Source of the DNA: Paenibacillus terricola
GTDB taxonomy: Bacteria > Bacillota > Bacilli > Paenibacillales > Paenibacillaceae
Length of the DNA stretch: 64,000 nt
Assembly: GCF_014779765.1 (NCBI RefSeq)
Contig: NZ_JACXZA010000002.1
Location: 1,018,469 to 1,082,468, forward strand
Direction: 5' to 3'
Shown: piece after piece, positions 7,842 through 17,386 of the stretch
Numbering within the stretch: the first letter of the stretch is position 1
Layout: each line of letters opens with the position of its first letter
The notes under the pieces: model-generated
The model's input: the letters and a program-made list of their open reading frames with translations, nothing else
Databases searched by the model: none
What the model was told of the DNA's origin: nothing
Position numbers and translations under genes: made by a program

Positions 7842-10085
7842 CTATTTAACCAGAGATGCAAGAATGACTGCCAATTCTTTTCTCGTTAGCGCATGAGCTT
7901 CGCTCTCATTGCTTGCACTGCTATAAGTAATGCCTGTGAATGCAGCATATCGAGTCAGAATCAAATCCATTTGTTTCGATGTAATGCTCGAATTCGGCAG
8001 GAAATGTCCGGCCCCATCACCCAACACAATCGCGTTCGTAGACGCCCATCCGACGTATCCGCTGTACCAGCTGCCCTGCTTCACATCCTGGAATGTTGAA
8101 GTATCTGCTTGATCAACACCGAGCAAGCGTCCAAGGGCTGTAACGGCTGCTGCACGTGTAACGCTTGCTGAAGGGGAAAAAGTCGTACTGCTCGTGCCAG
8201 TCAGAATACCTTTGTCATACAACGTCTTCACGGCCGCATAGGCACTGTCAGTTGGATTGATATCCGTGAACGGCAATCCGCCAATCGTAAAGGAATATTG
8301 CGATGTACCTGTATATTCCGCATTATCAGACACGACTGCAACCGTAAGCTGGTACGTACCATCTTCCGTTGGGAGCGTCAACGCATCAATGCCTTCCGAT
8401 AAGCGAATCGAAGACGAGAAGCTCTCCGATGGAACATCCGTAATGGTAAGCTGAATATCTTCGGATGGAACATCGGCACTAGCTGTTATTTTATTCAGCA
8501 CAAGCTTCCCGTCTGATGCAACATTCTTAACGCCGCTCCCATCATTCACGCTGAAGGTAACGCGTTTCTTACCGGAAGCTTCAGTAGAAGCCGAAATTCC
8601 TGAGAAGCTGTGGACCGTATTCGTAATCGTGAACGCTGTAGAGCCTTCTGCGTTAGCTTGATCTCCTGTTGATGGTTGCGGATTGAAGCCGCCTGTGCCA
8701 TTCGATGAGCCATCGCCTGTCGGAGGTGTTTCGCCCGTTGGCAGCGTTCCGTTGTTTGTACGATCCGGAGGTGTGAAATTACCGTCCCCCGGAGCAGCGA
8801 CATCTCCTCTGCCGCCAGGTCCCATACCGCCGAAACCGCCGCCTCCCATCATGCCGAAGCTGTTTCCTGTATATTGCTGTTCAACACCATCGATAAACAC
8901 ATGGTATTCCTTATTCTTGGCAAGTTCAGATGATGAGAAGGTAACACTTTGGAACGCTTTCTCTGCCGTGTGGTTTAGCAGCTCGTTGCCTTCGGCATTC
9001 TTCAGCGTGATCACGCTGCCGGCTTTCTGCGTGGAAGCGAATGCGAGCTCAATAAAGGTCTGCTTCGAATTCGTACCTGTAGCATCGTTGCGAGTACCAA
9101 GGGCAACGACGGTCCCGCCATTAATCGCGATGTCACTATCGGCATCGATGCCCCCGTCTGGACTGCGATCGTTCGCCATTGTGACGATGGAGCCGCCGTT
9201 GATCGTCAAGTAACCATTAGAATCGATGCCATCGCCTTCTGCACCTAAACCGGCATTCACATGAAGATAACCGCCGTTGATCGTCGTAACCGAGATTCCG
9301 TCTTCGTTCGTATTAATACCATCATCCTGTGACTCAATGTAGATCTGGCCGCCATTGATGGTCAGATGCAGTTCAGAGTCTAGACCTTCATTCTCACCTG
9401 TAATATGCAGCTCGCCTGTCCCTTTCGTCTGACCGGAAATATTCATCGACATGCGGGAGTAGAACGCGCCATCGTACTTATGAAGCTTCTTAGTCGTACC
9501 TTCCTTATAGATACGAGCGACATAAGAGCCATTCACTTCATTCACGGAGCCATCGGCAAGCACAACCTGTGCTCCTGCATTCGTCAGATCGGTAATACCT
9601 TTCGTATCTTGATCATCGCTGTATGGATCATACACATTGTAGAAAATAACCGCAGGAGCGACAGTTGACGTAATATCAACGCCATCCATAATTAGCGTTA
9701 CTTTCGCTGTAGGATCAGTCTCTGCTTCTTTACCTAGGTCGACAGCGATTTGTCCAGCAGACAGCGTACCGGATAGACGATATGTACCTGGCTCCGTTAT
9801 CGTAACAACCGTATGCTTGTCCGCTTCACTGCTCTCATGTGCGTCAGCCGCGGTTCCTTCCCCATAAGATGAGTCATGTCCAGCTTCATAATAAACAATA
9901 TCTGCACCGGTATAGACGGCAGCTGTAGAGGACGTCGAAGCAGCCTGACCATCTACTGTTACCCCATTATCGGATAATGATATGCTCGTTACGTCACCAG
10001 TAGCATCAGCTGCTGCAGCTATATAAGCCGTGGATGAGAGTGTGAGCGCTAGCGCAAGTGTGGTTGAAGTTAATTGCTTAATCAT
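7842..10085 (-). CDS. Secreted Cthe_2159-type carbohydrate-binding beta-helix protein with SLH domains
   Basis: 747 residues. A signal peptide (residues 1-26, ending in YIAAAADA) is followed by a Cthe_2159-like domain (about 60-400) built of short repeats such as DDGINTNEDGIS and INGGYLHVNAG. The Clostridium thermocellum founder of the family binds pectic polysaccharide (family knowledge). Next come a Gly/Pro-rich linker (about 405-480), an uncharacterised domain (485-600) and two S-layer homology repeats (FTDINPTDSAYAAVKTLYDKGI; FQDVKQGSWYSGYVGWA). It should therefore be exported and held on the cell wall. Some family members have CotH or polyphosphate genes nearby; none is seen here. A related lipoprotein lies at 13477-14718 with the same upstream motif. 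Confidence 0.88.
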   Translation of the reverse strand: MIKQLTSTTLALALTLSSTAYIAAAADATGDVTSISLSDNGVTVDGQAASTSSTAAVYTGADIVYYEAGHDSSYGEGTAADAHESSEADKHTVVTITEPGTYRLSGTLSAGQIAVDLGKEAETDPTAKVTLIMDGVDITSTVAPAVIFYNVYDPYSDDQDTKGITDLTNAGAQVVLADGSVNEVNGSYVARIYKEGTTKKLHKYDGAFYSRMSMNISGQTKGTGELHITGENEGLDSELHLTINGGQIYIESQDDGINTNEDGISVTTINGGYLHVNAGLGAEGDGIDSNGYLTINGGSIVTMANDRSPDGGIDADSDIAINGGTVVALGTRNDATGTNSKQTFIELAFASTQKAGSVITLKNAEGNELLNHTAEKAFQSVTFSSSELAKNKEYHVFIDGVEQQYTGNSFGMMGGGGFGGMGPGGRGDVAAPGDGNFTPPDRTNNGTLPTGETPPTGDGSSNGTGGFNPQPSTGDQANAEGSTAFTITNTVHSFSGISASTEASGKKRVTFSVNDGSGVKNVASDGKLVLNKITASADVPSEDIQLTITDVPSESFSSSIRLSEGIDALTLPTEDGTYQLTVAVVSDNAEYTGTSQYSFTIGGLPFTDINPTDSAYAAVKTLYDKGILTGTSSTTFSPSASVTRAAAVTALGRLLGVDQADTSTFQDVKQGSWYSGYVGWASTNAIVLGDGAGHFLPNSSITSKQMDLILTRYAAFTGITYSSASNESEAHALTRKELAVILASLVK

Positions 10086-10136
10086 AAACTTAGGACACTT
10101 CCTTTCGGATTTGATGTCCCAAGTGTAAATGCGTTT

Positions 10137-10160
10137 ACTTAAACGAAACTTAAATATTTG
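10137..10160 (-). promoter_or_regulatory. Direct-repeat motif upstream of Cthe_2159 gene 1
   Basis: On the minus strand the site reads ATTTAAGTTTCGTTTAAGT: two TTTAAG half-sites spaced exactly 11 bases, a spacing typical of OmpR/PhoB-type regulators. It is about 55-75 bases upstream of the start codon. Nearly the same sequence occurs before the second Cthe_2159 gene at 14811. The regulator is unknown. Confidence 0.5.
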
Positions 10161-10188
10161 TAAAGACCGCTATTCGGCGTAAAATACG

Positions 10189-10236
10189 AAAGACTCCTAA
10201 CATCCATGTCATTCAACATGAGGAGTAGGAGTCTTT
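10189..10236 (-). terminator. Terminator-like hairpin after the GH115 gene
   Basis: AAAGACTCCTA and TAGGAGTCTTT form an 11-base stem around a 26-base loop region. It lies between the GH115 stop and the next gene's promoter and probably ends GH115 transcription. The T tract is weak. Confidence 0.65.
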
Positions 10237-10346
10237 ATCACATAGGTGTTTATTAACGACAATCCACTGCGAATTCGATTACTAGCTTTCTGTAATATAG
10301 CTCTGGTCTGAATTAGTGTCAGTATGGCTACACGGCATATCAGTCA

Positions 10347-13244
10347 TTAACTTTTCCCGACATAATACGATTCCGTTGGTCCCAAGTAGCTCGCAGCAGG
10401 CTTCTTGCCTACCGGATAGATTACAAGCTTCTCGAGTACGAAGCCAGGACTTACCGCATAAATCCGAAGCTGATTTCGTCCTTCCTGGCAGACGATCTGG
10501 CTTATGTGGCGTCGAATATTGTCCAGCACGCCAGTAGCCCAATCCCGATTGTATTCGCTCACCTGTTGTCCCCTGACAATCGTGTTCCACACTTGAATTT
10601 CGCCTTCGTTCGCTTGAATGCCATAGTGCAGCGTATTGTCTGTCGTTACCGGATTCGAAGGCTGCATATACAACTTGACCTCATAATCGCCAGCTTCTTG
10701 CACAACGAATTGGTATTCCAGATAAGGGGCATCTTCGCCCGCTGTGAAATATCGCGTAGTCGGGAACACCTTCATCGCGGATAATGTTCTGCCATACTCC
10801 TCGATGAGCTGGAAGCCGGCCGAGTCTTCCTCATACTGTCCCGCATCTTGCTTGATGCAATAGTGCTCAGCCTCGATAGATATATATCCTTCTGTATCGA
10901 CGAAAATTCCATCCGGTAAGCCGCTCAGATCTGGCAGTTGGGCATCCACGATAATCGTGCAGACGCCGCTAGGAAGCTTTACCTCGATCTCCGCTGCCGA
11001 TTCGTCATTCATGGCATTCCGGTCGAGCCGAACCGTTATCGTCTCCGATGTTGTATGGATGCCGTCTAATTTTCCCGCATAACTTGAGCATGTCACCCAT
11101 GACGATTCACAAGTAATTTCGTATGAAGCATCCTGATCGCTGAGACTATAGATCGTGAAGGTTGCCTCCGTTGCATCCGGGCGCTTGAAATCTCTCATAT
11201 AAAGCTTGTTCAGATGCCAGCCGCTGCCCTCGGATTGCAAGGTACTGCCGTCCAAGGACACACTTAATCTTGGCTTTCGGGCAGGAATGACCTGCATCAG
11301 AATCGGATAACGGCATTCGTCTTCATTCCACTTGGTGAAGCCAATATGCTCGGACAAGCCCATGCCATACCACCGCGCTCCATCAATTGCATGGAATTCA
11401 TCCACGAGTTCCTCATCCCTCTGCATGCAAGCACGGATTTGCTCAGCCAATTGGTTCGCTTCCATCCGATTCAGCCTAGCCGCGTAATGATTCTTACCTG
11501 CCAACAGATGCATTCGCTGCAAATTCAAATTTCCCATCGCCGGATAATAGACTAAGGAGAAGAAAGCTGGCATTGCCTCTTCGTTCATCTTCGCATGCAG
11601 CGCATTGGCTTCAGCCATAAGCTTATCAATCTCAGACAACAATCTGTCTGTCTCCTGATAATGGACCGGATGGTAGACGTCCGCGTTCATCGCCTCGGCT
11701 TTGCGATTATGCGTAATCCGCGTATACCCGTCAATAATTCGATGAATGGCCTTCAGTTCTTCTAAATCGCAGAATGCACCGAATTGCTGCTCGATCCACA
11801 CACGGGTATAGTCATGAGTCTTATTGATTGCATCCGTTCCCCAACGGTCAAAGTCGTACGCCAGATCCAGGAAATACGCGAGCGGAAACTCTTGCGTGGC
11901 GATATCGCCTACATTGACGACCCACAGCTCGCGGACGCCAAAATCATAGGCCATGCTCATCTGCTCCCACACCTTCGGCAGATAGCTGCTATTGATCCAT
12001 TCATAGGAGATCGGGCCGCCATGGTAATCGAAATGATAATACATGCCATATCCGCCGGGATGTGAGCGCATAGCTTCCGTCGGCAGCGTTCGAAGATTGC
12101 CGAAGTTGTCATCGCAGAGCATCAGGATAACATCCTCCAGCTCTTTCGATCCGATCAGGCCCGGCGTCTGCTCATCTCCATAGAAGAACGGCTCTACCTC
12201 TTTGTACAGCGCCAGCATTCGCGGCACTTGATCCAGGTTCGGGTTCACATGCTCTTTGATCAAATGATTCTGGGTCCGCAGCACGTCTCGCAGCAGTTCG
12301 ATATTATCGGCAAAAGTAGCTTCCTTCCCCATGATCGCAGTATCGGCTTCGCCACGCATCCCGACTGTAATGACGTTATCGAACTTACCGCTCCGCTTCA
12401 GACCGTCTGCCCAGAACCTGGTGATCCCTTCTTCATTCGTTCTGAAGTTCCACGCATCGCCATAGATCGAATCCTTGCCTCTTACATATTTATACTCTTC
12501 GCCTTGGCGCAAGCACGGCTCATGATGGGAAGCCCCAACCACTACACCGTACTCGTCCGCTAGCTCCGCATTGGCAAGACCCGGTCCGTCATCGTAAAAT
12601 CGTGCCGACCACATGGCTGGCCAAATATAGTTGCCCTTCAGGCGCAGCAGCAATTCGAACACATGATCATACGCCTCCGCATTAAACCCGCCGAAACGCT
12701 TATGTACCCAAGTGCCGAATGCCGGCCATTCATCATTAATGAAGAATCCTCTATAGCGCACCGACGGCTCTTTGGAAACATATTTGTATCCATTGTCCAG
12801 CGACCATTCTTCTAGACGCTTAGGCGGCACATTACTCCAATTCACATAGGGTGATACGCCAAGCATTTCAGACAGACGGAATAAGCCATATATCGTCCCC
12901 CGCTTATCACTGCCAGCAATGACGAGCGCACGATCCACTCCATTACCCGGAGCTTCTACAACTTGTAATAAATAAACCTCATTCTTCCCGCGAAGTTCGT
13001 GGATATCAATCTTGCCACTTTCGGACAGGCTGTCCAAGATTGGGCTTTTGTCGATTGTTCCATAGATGACCGCACAGGAAGCTAATTGACTCCATTCGTC
13101 TGTTGATGTAGGTCGAACGCCAAAGACCAGATCTATATCTTTCTTGATCTTCTCTGCAATGCTGCGAACACCAGCGTACGCTTCCTTTTCCTCAAAAATG
13201 AATATGCTTTCATTAATTACATTCTGATTTATTGTAAAATTCAT
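10347..13244 (-). CDS. GH115 family glycosidase (xylan alpha-1,2-glucuronidase type)
   Basis: 965 residues without a signal peptide. The sequence shows the GH115 hallmarks: an N-terminal nucleotide-free alpha/beta domain with IAGSDKRGTIYGLFRLSEMLGVSP, then RYRGFFINDEWPAFGTW, LKGNYIWPAMWSARF, GASHHEPC and GMRGEADTAI. GH115 enzymes remove 4-O-methylglucuronic acid from xylan. The C-terminal region (about 700-965) has beta-sandwich character. The ATG at 13244 follows AAGGAG. It lies between two Cthe_2159 genes and 10 kb from a GH43 gene, so the area has a xylan/pectin theme. Cytoplasmic location suggests action on imported oligosaccharides. Confidence 0.94.
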   Translation of the reverse strand: MNFTINQNVINESIFIFEEKEAYAGVRSIAEKIKKDIDLVFGVRPTSTDEWSQLASCAVIYGTIDKSPILDSLSESGKIDIHELRGKNEVYLLQVVEAPGNGVDRALVIAGSDKRGTIYGLFRLSEMLGVSPYVNWSNVPPKRLEEWSLDNGYKYVSKEPSVRYRGFFINDEWPAFGTWVHKRFGGFNAEAYDHVFELLLRLKGNYIWPAMWSARFYDDGPGLANAELADEYGVVVGASHHEPCLRQGEEYKYVRGKDSIYGDAWNFRTNEEGITRFWADGLKRSGKFDNVITVGMRGEADTAIMGKEATFADNIELLRDVLRTQNHLIKEHVNPNLDQVPRMLALYKEVEPFFYGDEQTPGLIGSKELEDVILMLCDDNFGNLRTLPTEAMRSHPGGYGMYYHFDYHGGPISYEWINSSYLPKVWEQMSMAYDFGVRELWVVNVGDIATQEFPLAYFLDLAYDFDRWGTDAINKTHDYTRVWIEQQFGAFCDLEELKAIHRIIDGYTRITHNRKAEAMNADVYHPVHYQETDRLLSEIDKLMAEANALHAKMNEEAMPAFFSLVYYPAMGNLNLQRMHLLAGKNHYAARLNRMEANQLAEQIRACMQRDEELVDEFHAIDGARWYGMGLSEHIGFTKWNEDECRYPILMQVIPARKPRLSVSLDGSTLQSEGSGWHLNKLYMRDFKRPDATEATFTIYSLSDQDASYEITCESSWVTCSSYAGKLDGIHTTSETITVRLDRNAMNDESAAEIEVKLPSGVCTIIVDAQLPDLSGLPDGIFVDTEGYISIEAEHYCIKQDAGQYEEDSAGFQLIEEYGRTLSAMKVFPTTRYFTAGEDAPYLEYQFVVQEAGDYEVKLYMQPSNPVTTDNTLHYGIQANEGEIQVWNTIVRGQQVSEYNRDWATGVLDNIRRHISQIVCQEGRNQLRIYAVSPGFVLEKLVIYPVGKKPAASYLGPTESYYVGKS

Positions 13245-13387
13245 TATTGTTCTCCTTGTATTCAGTTGGGCGGTTTATTCCGCGTATTTATTCCTAATTA
13301 TACAATCAATTGCGTCATTTTCATTTGTGATAATTAAACATTTATATCGATAAATTAAAGAAGATTGATTTGGATTTATTGGTCGGC

Positions 13388-13429
13388 AATTGGAAATAAC
13401 AAGATTATCTTTATTGGAAATAACAAAAC
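13388..13429. repeat. Short direct repeat
   Basis: ATTGGAAATAACAA occurs twice, 26 bases apart, in the gap between the GH115 gene and the Cthe_2159 lipoprotein gene. No function can be assigned. Confidence 0.5.
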
Positions 13430-13456
13430 GGCTGCCCTGCTTAAGGAAGGGCAACC
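13430..13456 (-). terminator. Terminator after Cthe_2159 lipoprotein gene
   Basis: On the minus strand GGTTGCCCT and AGGGCAGCC pair around a short loop and are followed by GTTTTG. It is 20 bases past the stop codon at 13477. Confidence 0.75.
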
Positions 13457-13476
13457 GCTTCTATTATTTACGACTG

Positions 13477-14718
13477 TTATCGCATGCCTCTGCCGCCACC
13501 GGCACCACCGCGTCCTCCGCCGCCTCCGCGCGACACGGTAATTTCCGTGATTTTCTCGCCATTGACCGTAACGTCGCCGCCATTAAGCTGCGCAGTACCA
13601 TCCGCATCGAAGGCCGAAGCTCCCTGCACCGTAATGGTGCCTCCATTAATATAGATATCGCCGTTGGCATCGAATGCATCCGTATCGCCGCTTGCCATGT
13701 TCACATCAATCGTACCGCCATTGACTTCAATCACGACATTGGAATCCACCTTCTGCGAGGCATTAATGCCATCATCCTGTGCGTTTATCGTAATCTTGCC
13801 ATCATTGATCTTGATATAGTTGCCTTCGATGCCTTCTTGGCATGTCTCGATGTTAATGGTGCCTCCATCAATTTGAACGATGCTGTTGCCGCGAATGCCA
13901 TCATCGGCAGCGTTAATATTCAATGATCCGCCATCCATATAGATATACCCGAGGGAAGCATCTTCTTCGTTCTCGCTATGCAGCGCATCCTTGCCGGAAT
14001 CGATTGTGATCGTTCCATCGTGAATACGAATGGAGTCGTTGGCTTCCAATGAATCTGCAGCGGACTGGATGCTGTATTCCCCTCCAGTGATTATGAGATC
14101 ATCCTTCGACGAAATCCCGTTTCCTTGACTAGACACGATGTCCAAGCTTCCGGTTCCGTTCATGGTCAGATCGGCTCTTGAGAAAATTACCGCATCCAGA
14201 TTGGTCTCACCATCTGCCGTGTAAGTACCGGTTACCTGCATATCGTTCTCGCTGTCTGTAGAGGTCACGAACACTTTATCCGCTTCCTTCACATAGATGG
14301 CAGGCGAATCATCATTCATAATGCTTACGCCATCTAGAACGATTTGAACCTTCGCATCCTCAGGTGCATCAACCACTACCGTTGCATTCTGCGCCTCGCC
14401 GCTTAAGACGTAGACACCCTCTTGATCCAACGTGATATCTTGACCGCTTGTTAGCTTAATCTGCTTAGCAGCTGTTAAATCCGCCGTCTGCTCCAGATCA
14501 CGATCGCTGAACATATCCGTTGTATCAAGAGCAGAAGTTTCCGTTGGTGCTGCTGTTGTTGCCGGCGTTTCGCTGGTTGATGCAGCAGATTGTGTTGTTG
14601 CAACAGAAGTTGTCTCACCGCCGCTGTTAACTTCTGTCTTCGAGCACCCCGCAACAGCTACCGCAACCAAAGCGGCCAATGTAAGCGCGCTTAGTTTTAT
14701 TATCTTATTGGATTTCAT
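13477..14718 (-). CDS. Cthe_2159-type beta-helix lipoprotein
   Basis: About 413 residues. A lipoprotein signal (hydrophobic stretch ending VAVAGC) is followed by a Ser/Thr-rich linker. A Cthe_2159-like repeat domain (about 75-395) then shows units such as DDGIRGN, CQEGIEGN, DDGINAS and NGGTIDVN. It is presumably anchored to the outer face of the membrane, with polysaccharide binding inferred from family knowledge. The C-terminus is an unusual Gly/Arg tail (RGGGGGRGGAGGGRGMR). The ATG at 14718 is preceded by AAGGAG. It shares family and upstream motif with the gene at 7842-10085. Confidence 0.87.
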   Translation of the reverse strand: MKSNKIIKLSALTLAALVAVAVAGCSKTEVNSGGETTSVATTQSAASTSETPATTAAPTETSALDTTDMFSDRDLEQTADLTAAKQIKLTSGQDITLDQEGVYVLSGEAQNATVVVDAPEDAKVQIVLDGVSIMNDDSPAIYVKEADKVFVTSTDSENDMQVTGTYTADGETNLDAVIFSRADLTMNGTGSLDIVSSQGNGISSKDDLIITGGEYSIQSAADSLEANDSIRIHDGTITIDSGKDALHSENEEDASLGYIYMDGGSLNINAADDGIRGNSIVQIDGGTINIETCQEGIEGNYIKINDGKITINAQDDGINASQKVDSNVVIEVNGGTIDVNMASGDTDAFDANGDIYINGGTITVQGASAFDADGTAQLNGGDVTVNGEKITEITVSRGGGGGRGGAGGGRGMR

Positions 14719-14807
14719 CAATCAACACTCCTTGTATATTCTTAGTGATTCATATGATCTTTACTGGGCTATCGCTTTGATGACTTGCTTCAATCCTAAT
14801 AGAGCTC

Positions 14808-14831
14808 ACTTAAATCAAACTTAAATGAAAA
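14808..14831 (-). promoter_or_regulatory. Direct-repeat motif upstream of Cthe_2159 gene 2
   Basis: On the minus strand ATTTAAGTTTGATTTAAGT, with two TTTAAG half-sites 11 bases apart. It differs from the copy before the first Cthe_2159 gene at two central positions only. It lies about 95 bases upstream of the start. Shared control by one response regulator is inferred. Confidence 0.5.
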
Positions 14832-14869
14832 GAGGAAAGATTCTATTGTGGAGTAAAATAAGCCAAAGC

Positions 14870-14898
14870 AAAAAAACCTCAGACCTGTTGTCTGAGGG
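14870..14898 (-). terminator. Terminator after WYL regulator gene
   Basis: CCTCAGAC pairs with GTCTGAGG across a short loop and on the minus strand is followed by seven T residues. Confidence 0.88.
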
Positions 14899-14989
14899 AA
14901 ACACAATTCATTTTTCAAAATATATGTTTTTAGACTTTGAGTGCTACCTGAATAAAAACACTATAGTCGAAACGATACATTAATCTCTG

Positions 14990-15919
14990 TTACTCTTCCT
15001 TCAATCTGTATAGTCGTGTCATCTCCTTAATTCTTGTACAAAGTTCCGTCCTGATCGCAGTCGGCTCCTGCACTTCAACCAGCGGGCCATAGCTCAATAT
15101 ATTCTGAATCGCTTTCTCTTCCGATGAAAAATACGCTTCGAGCGTCAAGGTACCGTCCGGATTGTTGATCGCTTGCTGGAAGCCGAATTCGTCTAAAACT
15201 CGGCTTCGGGCAGCCGGTTGAAACAGCAGCATAGCCCTTACCTTGGAGAAATCCGCCCGCCCCATGAACTCGCGTTCGATATCGTGCAGCGTATAGTCCC
15301 TACGCTCGAATAATTCCTCAAGCTCCGTCATCCGAAGAATTCGGCTCAGACGGAATACGCGGAAAGCTCCTCTTGTTCGGCAATATCCGTAGAGATACCA
15401 CGTATATGCCTTGAGGAAGAGACCCATCGGTTCAATCGTTCGATCCGATTCATTCCCCTTGTTATCTAAGTAACACATATGAATCAAATGCCTATCTTTG
15501 ATCACCCGTCGCAGCGGCCCAATCTTTGCCTTATCATTCGGATTGGGCTGAAAATCAAGATTGACATGATTATCTGGAACGCTGCTCGGTCGCTCGGGCA
15601 TCATCGCTCCTATTCGTTCGAGAAGACCATCAAGATCCGAGCCGTCTGTAGCAGAACGTGCCCCGCGCAAAGCCGTCACGATGGCCGCGAAGTCGTCCAA
15701 AGATAGCAGTTGCTTATCGATTCGGTAGCCGGACATAATCTCGTAACCTCCATCAGAACCAGCGAAGGACACAATGGGGATGCCCGCGAGATTGATCGCT
15801 TCCATATCGCGATATATCGTACGGAGGGAAACCTCGAACCGCTGAGACAGCTCCGTTGCGCTGACACGTGTTTGATTGAGCAAAGCCATCGTTATCGCGA
15901 GCAAGCGGTCCAGTTTCAT
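14990..15919 (-). CDS. HTH/WYL-domain transcriptional regulator (YafY/DeoR-like)
   Basis: 309 residues. An N-terminal helix-turn-helix (residues ~8-55; ATELSQRFEVSLRTIYRDMEAI) is followed by a linker and a WYL domain (about 140-225, with IHMCYLDNKGNE and LFLKAYTWYLYGYCR) and a C-terminal WCX-like extension. Such proteins are usually local regulators that sense a small molecule or nucleic acid. It is adjacent to and in the same orientation as an epoxide hydrolase gene and may control it; this is inferred from position only. Confidence 0.88.
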   Translation of the reverse strand: MKLDRLLAITMALLNQTRVSATELSQRFEVSLRTIYRDMEAINLAGIPIVSFAGSDGGYEIMSGYRIDKQLLSLDDFAAIVTALRGARSATDGSDLDGLLERIGAMMPERPSSVPDNHVNLDFQPNPNDKAKIGPLRRVIKDRHLIHMCYLDNKGNESDRTIEPMGLFLKAYTWYLYGYCRTRGAFRVFRLSRILRMTELEELFERRDYTLHDIEREFMGRADFSKVRAMLLFQPAARSRVLDEFGFQQAINNPDGTLTLEAYFSSEEKAIQNILSYGPLVEVQEPTAIRTELCTRIKEMTRLYRLKEE

Positions 15920-16000
15920 TCCGGGGTCCCCCCTTAATTCATCCCTATCTTTCGATTCGACCAGTTTTTATCTTTCGCCGTACGTCCCCATAAACCCTTC

Positions 16001-17167
16001 TTAGCGGAAACGACGGAAAAACGATCGGATATCCGAAGTAAGCGTCTCAGGCTCATCGATTGCTGCAAAATGAGTCCCGCGCTCATGTTCCGTCCAGAAC
16101 ACGATGTTCGTATTGTCTCTTTCTGCAAAACGACGGATCGTTCGGAAGTCATTACCGAAGACGGAGATGCCTGTCAGAGCGGCATTCTTCTCCCCTGCTA
16201 ATGGATTCGTTACATGGGCGTTCTCATAATAGAGACGGGACGACGACTCTGCTGTATTCGTCAGCCAGTAAATCATGACGTTCGTAAGCAGCGCATCTTG
16301 GTCTATAAAACCTTCATGATCGCCGAAACCATCGAACATATCGAGAATCCATGATAGCTGACCCACAGGCGAGTCGGACAACGCATATGCTAATGTCTGA
16401 GGACGCGTGGATTGAATGACGTTAAAGCCGGCTCGATCTTGAAAAGCTCCAAGAAATTGTAGTCGCGCCCAATCGTCTTGCGACAAACCTTCCATCTCTG
16501 CCGGATCGCCGGACGGGAAAGAAAACAGCTGCAGAACATGGATGCCTAGCAGCCCTTCCGTACGCTGAACGCCCAGTTCCCGCGAGACTAATGTACCAAC
16601 GTCACTGCCATGTGATCCATATTCCATGTAACCGAGCCGCTTCATTAACGTATCCCAAGCTTTGGCTATTCGTGGTATATCCCAACCTTCACCTAGATCA
16701 GAGCCGGAGAAACCGAAACCCGGAACCGATGGAATGACTAAGTGGAAAGCATCCTTCGGATTACCGCCATAAGCACTCGGGTTGGAAAGCGGACCAATAA
16801 CATCAAGGAACTCCGCGATCGAACTTGGCCAAGCATGCGTTAACAGTAACGGAATGGCATCCGGTTCTGGCGATACGATATGCATGAAGTGGATGTTCGC
16901 GCCATCGATCGTCGTTGTGAACTGCGGCCAGCTATTCAATCTCGATTCGTGTTTGCGCCAATCGTATTGTTGATTCCAATAAGCAATCAGCTCTTGTACA
17001 CGCGACAGCTTCGATCCGTATTTCCAGTCTGCAGATTTCGATGCATGCGGCAGACGGCTTAGCGATAAGCGTTGACGTAGATCATCGAGGTCGCTTTGCG
17101 GTACGGCGATGTGGAACGGACGAATTTCGGAATCAACCGTTTGCGTCATTTGATTTACATTTGTCAT
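16001..17167 (-). CDS. Epoxide hydrolase-like alpha/beta hydrolase (EHN domain)
   Basis: About 388 residues. An N-terminal epoxide-hydrolase N domain (PFHIAVPQSDLDDLRQRLSLSRLP; W at DWKYG) precedes an alpha/beta-hydrolase core. HAWPSS is the oxyanion-hole region, usually HGWPGS, and GSHGSDVGTLVS holds the predicted nucleophile Asp. SVPGFGFS and a late ERGTHFAA with the catalytic His are also present. It would hydrolyse an epoxide to a diol in the cytoplasm; the natural substrate is unknown. The start at 17167 is chosen because AAGGAGG lies 9 bases upstream; an ATG at 17176 overlaps that site. Confidence 0.87.
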   Translation of the reverse strand: MTNVNQMTQTVDSEIRPFHIAVPQSDLDDLRQRLSLSRLPHASKSADWKYGSKLSRVQELIAYWNQQYDWRKHESRLNSWPQFTTTIDGANIHFMHIVSPEPDAIPLLLTHAWPSSIAEFLDVIGPLSNPSAYGGNPKDAFHLVIPSVPGFGFSGSDLGEGWDIPRIAKAWDTLMKRLGYMEYGSHGSDVGTLVSRELGVQRTEGLLGIHVLQLFSFPSGDPAEMEGLSQDDWARLQFLGAFQDRAGFNVIQSTRPQTLAYALSDSPVGQLSWILDMFDGFGDHEGFIDQDALLTNVMIYWLTNTAESSSRLYYENAHVTNPLAGEKNAALTGISVFGNDFRTIRRFAERDNTNIVFWTEHERGTHFAAIDEPETLTSDIRSFFRRFR

Positions 17168-17386
17168 TTTGAACATCCTCCTTATTTTGAGAAGCGTCGT
17201 ATTTGTTCTCTACTCTTCTCACTATAAAGCTGCGACCCTGACAACATAGTGTCAGGGTGGTTGGAGGAAATTAAGTTTTTTACAGACTTTGGGACAATCT
17301 TTGCAGGATTGACTGGATTGCCTGCAACTATCTGTTATCGATTGAGCGTCATTGTATACAAAGACAGGCTGAAAGGAGATGGTCAA

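Noticed and set aside
10282..10590. 102-codon minus-strand frame at the end of the GH115 gene
   Set aside because: It overlaps the GH115 C-terminus in another frame and has no family match.
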